In this document: one piece after another, positions 11,001 to 19,445 of the stretch | How positions within the stretch are numbered: the first letter of the stretch is position 1 | How the letters are laid out: the number at the start of each line of letters is the position of its first letter | DNA from: Pelodera strongyloides | Lineage: Eukaryota; Nematoda; Chromadorea; Rhabditida; Rhabditidae | Assembly (NCBI GenBank): GCA_036852015.1 | Contig: JAANDG010000005.1 | Coordinates: 186,001 to 250,000 of the forward strand | Reading direction: 5' to 3' | DNA length: 64,000 nt | Made by a program: the position numbers and the translations under genes | The notes under the pieces: generated by a model | Told to the model about the DNA's origin: nothing | Database searches by the model: none | The model's input: the letters and a program-made list of their open reading frames with translations, nothing else

Positions 11001-12853
11001 CCGCGACGGAAAATTTCCGTGCGCCCGAGAATACGGGCTATTGATACATTCCCTCAAACGTTTCTAGCAATTAAGCTAAAACTAGGTGGGCTATCATCAT
11101 TTATGCACGGGAGGTATTTGTGCCCTGCCACAAACTGTTTTACCGCCTAGACATAAGACATTGACGCTTAAATTTAGGCAATGAGCTTCGTATGCGTCGT
11201 TTTCGCGAAATGCTTCCGGCGACAAATGAAACAGCGAAGGAAATGGCCACAGCCTTACAGGAACACAACGATAAGGTGCGCTTACAAAGCTTATATAAGT
11301 TAACAAATTTGTTGATTTGGTTAATTTTTATATACTTTGTTTTTTTACCATCAACCTGACACAACGTGTCGATAGGTTGTTTACTTCGAGCTATGCATGT
11401 GACGAGACAAGTACAGCTAGCAAATATTGCTTCATTTGTGTAAAAAGAAAATGAATAACGAGTAACTTTTCACAGAGAGAAATATTTTCCCTAGTGGGAC
11501 ACTGTACTTCCTTTCGTAACCGATAAGTCTTACTCTATTTATTAGAACTTCTGATTTAGGTGTCTGCTTTTCTGTGTGAATTGAAAGAGTCCTTGCATGC
11601 CGATTCACTACAAGTCACTCCAAAACATCTGCACATTGACACTGCTGATGCGGAAAAGGTAAGGATTTGAGGACTGTTTTTGTGATGTGTGCAGGGAATA
11701 AATTAGGTCCGCATCTCAACATTTTGGGAAGATGATTTAGACTAATTTGCATACAATGCATTACGGATCGGGAGGTGATCGTCGTCATTTGGCGGGGTGT
11801 TTTATGCTATGGATGTGTGGTAGTTTGGTCCGTTCGTTGTTTAGGTCAGAGATTGGTGTGTAGCGTGTGAAAGTTATAATAATAAACGAAAAATGAGGTA
11901 ATTCGAAATGTTTCAATAGTGTTTGAAAACACGTGTTATATCAAACTAGTGTTAGTCTCTATTCTATGGTTGCTGTGAACTGTGAACCTAAACGTATGTG
12001 TTTCTTTGCAGGCGCTATCTCAAATTCGCGCCGAAAACGAGCGTCTAGCCTCACAAATGGAGGAATTGGCGAGGTTAGCGAAGCTGGATCACGCCCTCCA
12101 ACAACCGGAAAACGTGGTCAGTTGTCTACTTTAATTAGCATAACATTTATTACGACAACAAAGTATCGCGCACGTTTTTTTGACAATATAAGGTCATTAA
12201 CAACGAATAAGTGGATAATAATACAAACAAATAAAACAGATGAAAATGCACTATCAAAAAAATTGGACGATAAATACTGTATTTGTAAGCTTAGTTACTA
12301 GTACGGTGCTCTAGGAAACAGTAGTCGCATTCAAAATATACATGTCCTTTTTAAAGCGAAATACCGGCCGGTGTTTGAAACGCATTGAGTACACCAGCAT
12401 TCTTGTGTAGCTTATGCAAATGAATATAAATTAGAATAAAAAATCGAGTTAAATTCGGGTAAATTAGCATAAGTACGTAGGAATTCCGTTGTCCACGATG
12501 TGTTTTCAAAAACCGGCCGGTATTTCGCTTTACTTGGGCGATAATATACTGTAATTGGAAGCTCAGTGACTACTCTAGGAAACAGTAGTCGCAGTCAAAG
12601 TACACATTATTTCCTTTTTAAAATAGGGTCTTTGTTACCGTAAGTATATTTCGGATTTTACGAACGGCTTGCAAGGAATACTGTATATCCTTTTTAGGTT
12701 TACGTTGGCAATGAGATGGAGCGATTATTGGACGAAACGGAACGTAAATTGGAGTCGAAAATGAAGTTACAAACATTACTGTCGGTGGTGTTCGTGTATG
12801 CTGCAATTGGTGTGACCATCCCATTAGCATTTGCTTTCTTTAGAGGAGGTTAG
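8012..12853 (+). CDS. CCDC51: Mitochondrial potassium channel subunit, coiled-coil domain-containing 51 (MITOK)
   Basis: Eight exons join in phase: 8012-8206, 8500-8624, 9041-9157, 9648-9757, 11178-11275, 11560-11658, 12012-12116 and 12698-12853 (334 residues; human about 411). Residues 1-40 are Arg/Ser-rich without acidic residues early on, a mitochondrial presequence. [14 protein letters not shown] precedes a long coiled coil (65-160) holding the signature [18 protein letters not shown]. Membrane segment 1 is about 163-182 ([15 protein letters not shown]). A second coiled coil follows. Membrane segment 2 is about 310-331 near the C-terminus ([18 protein letters not shown]). Two TM segments around a matrix coiled coil are the MITOK layout, the pore partner of ABCB8 in the mitoKATP channel. 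Exon 7 uses a GTCAGT donor. Intron 4 holds three mobile elements in a row. Confidence 0.93.
8700..8941. mobile_element. Inverted-repeat element ending GGGCGCATTCG
   Basis: GGGCGCATTCGAGATGGACA at the left pairs with TGTCCATCCCGAATGCGCCC at the right; TTTCCGGAAAAGAAA also inverts. The ends match 19568-19838 and resemble 49142-49402. It is in CCDC51 intron 2. Confidence 0.7.
9187..9380. mobile_element. TTAA-type MITE, AAAGCGAAAT family (ends decayed)
   Basis: GCGAAATACTGGCCGG followed by TTTTTGAAACGCAT, with the inverse GATGCGTTTCCCGGCCGG at the right. The interior has TTATGCAAATGA. The flanking TTAA is lost. CCDC51 intron 3. Confidence 0.65.
9767..9939. mobile_element. TTAA MITE, AAAGCGAAAT family, 10 bases inside a 5' splice site
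   Basis: TTAA starts at intron position +10 of CCDC51 intron 4, right after GTAAGCTCG. The ends AGCGAATTGCCGGCCGG / CCGGTATTTCGCT are inverse. Confidence 0.8.
9991..10392. mobile_element. TTAA fold-back element, AGGGACAGGCCCATC family
   Basis: TTAAAGGGACAGGCCCATCA is mirrored by the right end. Inverted similarity continues inward for about 170 bases (for example CCTCGAGGACTTTTTCC against GGAAAAAGTCCTCGAGG), so the whole element folds on itself. CCDC51 intron 4. Confidence 0.85.
10469..11042. mobile_element. Inverted-repeat element ending TAGCCCGTATTCTCGGGC
   Basis: The left end TAGCCCGTATTCTCGGGC and right end GCCCGAGAATACGGGCTA are inverses. Many GGAAC/GTTCC and GGAAAATTTCC words follow inward on both sides. 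The middle is AT-rich. CCDC51 intron 4. Confidence 0.75.
12351..12533. mobile_element. TTAA MITE, AAAGCGAAAT family
   Basis: TTAAAGCGAAATACCGGCCG at the left, CCGGCCGGTATTTCGCTTTA at the right. The interior has TTATGCAAATGA. CCDC51 intron 7. Confidence 0.85.
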
Positions 12854-13020
12854 AGTCAGGGCGTTTTAGACTTAGGTATTGTATTGTGAATAGACACTAC
12901 GTTTTATTAGGATTAGTACGTGTGCGTGAGTTTTGTTTTAGCCTTAACGTATTTTTGTGTATGTACCTCGGTAGTCAGTCAGTAGGAGGAAGTCATGATA
13001 TGAAAGGTCTGAATGCAGAC

Positions 13021-13147
13021 GCCATATTCACTAACACGCAGGGAGCCCCCCCCTGGCCTCCCCAGGGAGTTAAAGAGTGCGAGAGCAGAAGAGATTCAGA
13101 GCGCTCGTGAGCCTGGGAGGGCTCCTCGTGTGTTGGTGAATACGGCC
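13021..13147. mobile_element. Inverted-repeat element ending GCCATATTCACTAACACG
   Basis: GCCATATTCACTAACACGCA at the left against TGTGTTGGTGAATACGGC at the right. Inward, GGGAGCCCCCCCCTGG pairs imperfectly with CCTGGGAGGGCTCC. Same family as 769-896 and 20531-20707. Confidence 0.6.
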
Positions 13148-14079
13148 TATGAACTGTTAGAAGTAGAGATAATGTTACATATTCGTGCACTGGTTGCCTT
13201 CTTAGTTTCTTATTTTCCTTTTTATTAGGTTTAAGCCAGTGGTGTATACTTTAGTCTATATTCCGTTTATGGTCTTGCCCATAGAAGTATGTTTTGATAT
13301 TATCAGTTGCGACTTCCAATTTTCCCTCAGCGATCGAAGTAGGGTTTCAGAAGTAGAATCTGAATCCTAGTCACATCGGTTTGTAATACAATATGATGTA
13401 ATAAGTAATAATAAAGATATATAGCTTTATATAATAAGACAACGCAGAGAATATTGGTTGCTTGGTATTATCAGTTGTTACGTTCTGTGAGTATCTGCTC
13501 CGTATTCCCACCACTTTGTAACCTCTATAGTATTTTTTTTTTAGTTTATCCAAAGAATGCTGCCTTTTTATGTCTGCTCATGCGAGAGTATGCCTGGAGT
13601 ATTGTACAACGTGTATAGGAATATAGGGGTTCACTTTCTGTACGTTTGTAAATAAGAGTGTAGTTGTAGCGTAGCCGGGAATATGTATAAATCAGTTCAT
13701 TGGCTGCGTGCATATGAACCGTTAGCAGTGACTGATGACTGATAGTTCGGTTTATTTCCCGGTAAAGAATGAACGATTTTTTAGGCAAAGAGTGTATATT
13801 GATGTGATTGTGCCAAATAAACGTTTGGAAATAATATTTGTCTTCTTGATGGAACTAATTATTACGATGGATGAAGAACTTTATTTAAAATTTAGTGGGA
13901 TAGTGGTATTACAAAGATACAAAGAGAGCCTTCCGCAGTGGCAGGCTGACATTTTTCCACGATCTGAGCGATTCAGGCTTGTTGACAGCGTACATACGTT
14001 GTGTTTTAGTTTTCACAGGCAAGAATTACCGCAGCACGACAATTAAGCTACATTACAATGTGCAGTTACTCTGTTCGTC

Positions 14080-14185
14080 TTAGGCGGGTCGCCAGCTAAA
14101 ATATTTGCACCCGCGAACCCGCCCAGCTAAAATATTTCTACCCGCGAACCCGCCAGCTAAAATATTTCCATTGCCTAATTCGCTG
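14080..14185. repeat. Tandem ~32-bp repeat, three units
   Basis: Three successive units contain CCAGCTAAAATATTT followed (in two) by (G/C)CACCCGCGAACCCGCC-type sequence, inside GC-rich flanks. The unit is not seen elsewhere in the window. Confidence 0.6.
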
Positions 14186-14581
14186 GCGAAAGTAAACTAC
14201 TGTAGGCGCTTCGCGGGTTAAAATTAAGTGGGAAATTGTGTGGATATACTGTAGTATCGTGCATCACAGAACAACATTTTGGTCCGATTGATTTTCAAAA
14301 ACTTGCATTTTTTCAGTTTTCAGTTTTGTTTCAATCATATGTTTTGCTTTGTTGTGTTGTGTAAGTATTCGTTGTTGTTATTTTTAAAGTGTATGAAGAA
14401 CATGTCAGTGTTTCTACCTGGCCTGCATTTCAGAAACAAAATAAACGTTTGGTTCGGTTACTTTGGAGTTCAATGAAATGACTTATACATTATACTTTCT
14501 TTAATCATTTCTCCTCGTTGATCACCGTATATTTCCACGTTGTTTGCTATTTATGGTAAACAAAGGGTGTCTTCATTTTAG

Positions 14582-15068
14582 GCTTGGCATCTGGCCTGGT
14601 TGGCCCGTCCATTCAGGTAATGGATATGAAGAGGACGGAGAAAGGAATAAATGGCGAAACCATGTTAGCAAACGGATGAAGAAGGAATATACGTAAGTAA
14701 AATATGAAAATAGGAATAGCTAAAATCTTCTCGCTTTATGTGACCGTTAATACCGTTTGTACGGAAAGGATTCATTCCACATCCATACTGTCTTACTAGT
14801 TTCATAGAAAGCTCGAGGTTTCGGCTCAGTTTGTGCAATTTACGTTTACGTATAGAGATGGTTAAGAATGTATGTGGGTGCGGTGCGGTTACCGCCCCGT
14901 CCCTCCGGTTGGTAAAAAGTATTAAACGCTCAACCATGTCCATTTAAAGTTTAAAGTGTACGTTTTTAGGTGGAAACGTATGATGGTCAACGACCAAATG
15001 AAGCAAAGTTAAATAAGCGAATCACGAACCAGGCGGAGGACAGAGTTAGCGGATATCCATATGCATAA
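14582..15068 (+). CDS. Possible two-exon 3' end of an unrecognised gene
   Basis: Candidate exons are 14582-14616 (after CATTTTAG, ending CAG/GTAATG) and 14970-15068 (after GTTTTTAG, ending TAA). They join in phase to give GLVGPSIQVETYDGQRPNEA and on to a C-terminus ending SGYPYA. This is the only frame of the second exon without an early stop. I recognise no family and found no upstream exons. It may be the tail of a small protein or chance. Confidence 0.22.
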
Positions 15069-16361
15069 GGTTTTGTTTATTTTTTTTTTATGGTAGCTTA
15101 ATAGTTTATTTGTGTGAGTTTTACCAATGTGCACAATTTTGACACTCCATTTAGTCGTTAAGGCGCAGCCGACGCTCGGGTATCCAGTTTCCTTTACAGC
15201 GCGCATTTTGCCACCGCGGCGCAAGCGAACGTTTTGTTTATTCCGCAATGTGGCACACTTTGGCGAAATTAAGGCGCACTTCTGAAGTTTGCATTATGTA
15301 TGATAGAATTGCTTATCTGTTTCCAATTCTAGTTCTGCTTTTACGTTTTTTTTTTTCAGAAATCTGAATTTGAATGGGCGGAGAAGCGTTGGAAAGTCTG
15401 ACTTCACCAGCAGGCAGGACCGCATAAGGCCACATCACATTCTTCTATTACGTGCCAGATTGCCAATCCTCGAGCATCTTGCACAGCCTAATTATTTATT
15501 TTATCTGAAACTGTTGGCATTTAGTAGCCACCGTGTGTTAAATTACCCCTTATTGTGTTCTATAATAGTAATTTAAATTATGTTACCTTGTGAGCTCTCT
15601 GATCTCGAAATTTGACATGTTTATTAGTGTTCGTGTGCGTGTGCTCATTTTATGCGGTGTCCCGATCATTAGGAGTAGACTTTGTAAATTCAATAACATT
15701 CGTTTACCGCAATTTTACGCAACTCTCAATTTATTGATATTTAATTTGGGCTAGAATTAGATACGATAGGTGTGCTTCACTTGTTTGTTGAGTTGTTATG
15801 TGTATTTTTATTTTGGTTGTTGTTCTAACTTCTGGTCTGAAGTGGCTATTTTAGGACTAGGTATATGTATACGTAGGACTGTGATAGTTGTGCTCAGAAT
15901 GTTGATTATTTTGTTTGCATTTAGGTTGATTGGTAGAGGCATTTAGCCAAGTGTTGAAGGAGACACAAATTTTTAGCAATGTCGTGGAACTTCTGTACTG
16001 AACGTTGTGCTTTAATTGGTGTTTGCTTATTATTTTACTCTATAAAGGAATTCGCGCATCATTTGTTGTCTATGAATATGGTTTATTTGTGTGGTGTGTT
16101 TATTATTAATTCGTAGTTTATAGCGTGGTTTAATATTCTCCCTTGTCTGCGTCTCTCCGGCGAGAGGGGATGCTACACTATTTGTAGCAAAACAGCGAAG
16201 CGCCTAGCGAAAATAATTCAATTGACACATCCGCCATGCAGGTGGACAGGCGGTTCGCCATTATTTTCGCTGGGCGGTCCGCCAAAAACGAACGCAGTAA
16301 CCTACATATGAAATTACAGTACTTTGTAACGTTCGTTCTAACATACAAGCTCTGTTCCTCC

Positions 16362-16504
16362 TTGACAGGGAGTTTCCCTCAAACACCCATATTGACAGGG
16401 AGTTTCCCTCAATGACAGCCTGTCGCCCGTATCAAAAAGTCCTATTCACAACAGTTCCAAAACTGACAGGGAGTTTCCCTCAATGACCGTAACCTGTCGC
16501 CCGT
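16362..16504. repeat. Three copies of a 21-bp near-palindrome with GGGAGTTTCCC
   Basis: TTGACAGGGAGTTTCCCTCA(A) occurs at 16362-16382 and 16392-16412, and with CTGACAGG at 16463-16483. CCTGTCGCCCGT follows at 16419-16430 and 16493-16504. The core GGGAGTTTCC fits the NF-kB consensus GGGRNWYYCC. Confidence 0.65.
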
Positions 16505-16606
16505 CGACATGAGTACGCTAGTATCCAATCCACGAACCCTCAATTTTTTAGCGTCGCGCTGTATTTCGCGTACTTTTTAAATTTAATTTTTCTCAGGAGA
16601 ACCTTA

Positions 16607-16757
16607 TCGAGGTCGATGCCACGGCAAGACACGAAAATCGGTCCATCGAGGTCGATGCACGGGTCGCGGACAAACCCCACAATTTTCATAAAATTTTCCA
16701 TTTTTGTCAATTATTGACGCGGTCGATGGCGAGGCATTTTTTGACGAGGTCGATGCA
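16607..16757. repeat. Dispersed GAGGTCGATGC repeats
   Basis: GAGGTCGATGC or close forms appear four times (about 16607, 16647, 16719, 16744), spaced 25-70 bases and in a CpG-rich setting. I know of no function. Confidence 0.5.
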
Positions 16758-16919
16758 CAAGGCGCGACCGAAGCCTTTCTTCAATACCGCAACGCAGTGT
16801 AAACGCGGAGCGTCCGTTACGAAAAACTTCTTTTTTAGGCAAACTCTGGGTTGTATTGTATTTCTTTCGATTCTATGTTTTCCTGTTGCTTTTAAATATG
16901 TATACTCCTGTAAAGAATG

Positions 16920-17090
16920 CCCTACATTTACCCGGGTAAAATCGTTTCCCGGGAAAAGTATTTTACCCAAAATGACCATTTTTACCTTTTCCCGGAATTC
17001 ACCACTTTTTCCCTTTTCCCAAAAAGCGAGCTGGGAAACGGAAAATTTTACCCGAGCTTGGCACGGGTAAACCAGAAATTACCCAAGTTG
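16920..17090. repeat. ACCCGGGTAAA / TTTTCCCGGGAA-rich element
   Basis: Multiple inverted words (ACCCGGGTAAA, TTTCCCGGGAAAA, TTTACCCGAG, GGGTAAACC) suggest a degraded palindromic element. A related block lies at 17845-17995. The pair brackets the tRNA gene. Confidence 0.45.
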
Positions 17091-17537
17091 TTGTCTTATA
17101 TGTTTCGTCGAAAAAATGTATTTAAACATTATTTCTGTGTTTTATTTGAATGTTTGACAATAATTACTATCTATTTCTTTACTTAGCACAAAAAAATTAA
17201 GATATTTACGTTAGTTTTTTTTTATGTTCTCTTTCATTATAACGATGAAAAGATTGTAAGGGATATCTACTAATTAATACTTAGAAGGCAAATAATGCGA
17301 CTTGAGCATTCGACAGACTTCCGAAAAGCTTGTCGTACTATGAAAATGCACGCGTCCGGCATATATTCTACCCTAAATAAATGGTCTGAGTGTGCTATGG
17401 ATGGAGTCAATTTACCTTTTTCTCAAATCATAGCGAAGGAAGATATAGCTTAGAAGTCTTGTATAAAGAATATAATAGATGCCCCCCATCTCCATAAAAA
17501 GGTTTTGTGGCGATTACTATTACCAAAGGCAACATAA

Positions 17538-17609
17538 TCCGTTGTGGTCTAGTGGTTAGGATTTGTGGCTCTCACCCACAATGCCGGGGTTCGATTCCCC
17601 GCAACGGAA
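17538..17609 (+). tRNA. tRNA-Glu (CTC anticodon)
   Basis: The acceptor stem TCCGTTG pairs perfectly with CAACGGA. The D arm has box A TGGTCTAGTGG. The anticodon stem TTGTGG/CCACAA encloses a seven-base loop CTCTCAC with CTC at positions 34-36. The T arm CGGGGTTCGATTCCCCG has a perfect box B. No intron, 72 bases including the discriminator A. The TCCG...CGGA ends are typical of animal tRNA-Glu. All stems pair, so it is likely functional. Confidence 0.96.
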
Positions 17610-18383
17610 GTCTGTTTTTGCCCTTTATCTTACCGGGAGAATGTCTTTACAACCTATCTGTAACCTTATTAGCAATTTTTCGTTGGGTATTGTCCTTAAA
17701 TGTTATCTAACGGAAATTGTGTTGATCCGAACTCTAACTGTATATTAATAATTATTGAGGGTGCTTAGATTAAGTAACGAAAATATACAAAATTATTATT
17801 ACAATGAAAATGAAGCATAAACATATCAATTAATCATATTTTCGTTGAATTTCCCCTTGGGTAAAATTCCCCGTTTCCCAAATCGTGAATTCGATAAAAA
17901 CTTTTCCGGAAAGGGCAAAAATATTTCCCGGGAAGGATTTTCGTTAGGAAATTGCCCTGGGTAATTTTTTTCCCGGGGAATTTTTTCCGTAAGAATGGTG
18001 AACGATGACGATTCGATGGTGCTGACAAGGACTGAAGTGATCGAGTTGGATGAAACGAAACCCGCTGCGCTGGAACTGTGAAGTGGTTCTCGTGCTGATT
18101 CGAGACGATTCGATGGTAAGGTGACAGTTCTCCATCAGTCAATTATGGTTGTTGATTTATTTACATGTTTCTAGTAAATTTGTGTTTGTAGTTAAGCTGT
18201 TCAACTTCGCAGTCCATATTTCGCTTATTGAAGATGAAAACATCTAGGTGGCTTGACCTTTGATAAATACACTGTGTTCAGGGTTTCCTTTCTTTCTGTT
18301 CTTGAAAGATCAGAGACATAGGAGAGTGGAGACAGAGACAGAAGACCACAAGAACGTAGCAGAAGCCAAGAGGTAAAGAGCGG
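17610..18383. other. Spacer after the tRNA, no supported gene
   Basis: Contains the second CCCGGG-rich block (17845-17995). A purine-rich stretch at 18300-18380 may be the 5' part of the exon that opens the next candidate. Confidence 0.35.
17845..17995. repeat. TTTCCCGGGAA-rich block, relative of 16920-17090
   Basis: CCCTTGGGTAAAATTCCCCG, TTTCCCGGGAAGG and TTTCCCGGGGAA words with partial inversion. Divergent from the block upstream of the tRNA but built of the same words. Confidence 0.4.
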
Positions 18384-19076
18384 ATGTCTGGAAAAAAGAG
18401 GAGCCCTGAAAAGAAGCCTCAGTCGGATAGGAAAGGTATGTGGCTACTTATTAGGATCGCTTTGGGACATTTTGTTTTGAACGTTTTGGACAAGGGCAAT
18501 TCTCATTGTTATATTGATTCAAGTAAGGCGCGCCTGTTGATTTTATATTGTGTTATGCAAATGTATACAGACACCACAGTCACCACAATGCTGATTGTGA
18601 GCACAAGTTGCACACCTTGCAACTTGTGCAAAGTCTGTGTTGTCAAGTTTCCGCTCTAACAAAGTAAAAATATGGCGACCGCGGTAGGGATTCTATTATG
18701 GGGTTTCCATCTCCATGTAAGCGATTCACACTTGCGAAAATGGCAATTGTCCATGTTAGAGTCAATGTGTATGAAATGTGAATGTCAAGGTCCTGCAGCG
18801 ATTTTGAATCTAGTACGGATCTACTTCAAAATAGTACGGCTCAATTTCAAATAGTACGGATTATGATGGAACAAAACAAATACGTAAAAAAAGTGAAGGG
18901 CAGCCATTTCGCATAAACTTTGCATTAATCGTGCCACTCTCAACAATAAGAGTCTCGCAGCTTTCAGGCGAGAGAACACGGCCCTGAGAGAGACGCAGCT
19001 TGAGAAAGAAAACGTATGCAATGTGCATGCATTACTCCGCCCCGCCCCCTCAGCGGCGAGTGATACGACCATTTAG
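18384..19076 (+). CDS. Possible small two-exon gene, 55 residues
   Basis: ATG at 18384 in CGGATGTCTGG opens exon 18384-18435 (MSGKKRSPEKKPQSDRK, donor G/GTATGT). An acceptor TCTCGCAG leads to 18961-19076, in phase, giving FRRENTALRETQLEKEN and a TAG stop. An AATAAA follows at 19248-19253. The basic N-terminus plus a short charged heptad-like helix resembles half a leucine zipper, but I recognise no family. Coding may extend upstream. A splice variant or pseudogene is possible. Confidence 0.3.
18711..18862. repeat. Dispersed repeat, copy 1 of 2 (TAGTACGGATCTA)
   Basis: Shares an ordered series of words with 21100-21262: CACTTGCGAAAATG, GAGTCAATGT, ATGAAATG, AGCGAT(T/G)TTGAATCTAGT, TTCAAAATAG and CGGATCTA. 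The two are direct copies about 2.4 kb apart. Confidence 0.55.
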
Positions 19077-19445
19077 TGACCACCTTTGCGACCTGTCAAA
19101 TGTCAAGTTAATGTTTGGTTTCTGTTCGTTTTTTTGTTGTTATTGTGTATCCGTGTTATGTTTATTGTTGAGTTGTTGTTTTTGTTGTTATTTTCCTTTT
19201 CTTTGTTTTTTTTTTCTCGACCCGCTTTGTTGTTGCCTTTTTAACGCAATAAAGTATTTATATAAAGCATGTAGTCTGGCGCTGGACACGAACTAGTCAC
19301 AAACTAGTCACCAACGACGGCTATTATTTCGTTTGCTCGGTTTCTCATAACATTTTTGTCGGTTTTCAATCATTTCGTCTTTTCATTTCTGTGTTGTACA
19401 TTACGCTTTAATTATAATTTCTTTTAATTTGCCATTTCAGTGAAA

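Larger units (their letters stand above)
12854..14581. other. CCDC51 3' region and spacer, no supported gene
   Basis: AATAAA signals occur near 13409 and 13816. Besides the repeats listed separately, I see no exon with family resemblance. Confidence 0.4.
15069..17537. other. Spacer with repeat clusters, no gene seen
   Basis: Mostly AT-rich, but 16180-16830 is richer in G+C and CpG and holds the repeat clusters annotated below. No exon with a recognisable product on either strand. Confidence 0.45.

Noticed and set aside
13735..14046. 103-codon plus-strand frame
   Set aside because: Lies in the CCDC51 3' region across an AATAAA; no resemblance to a known protein.
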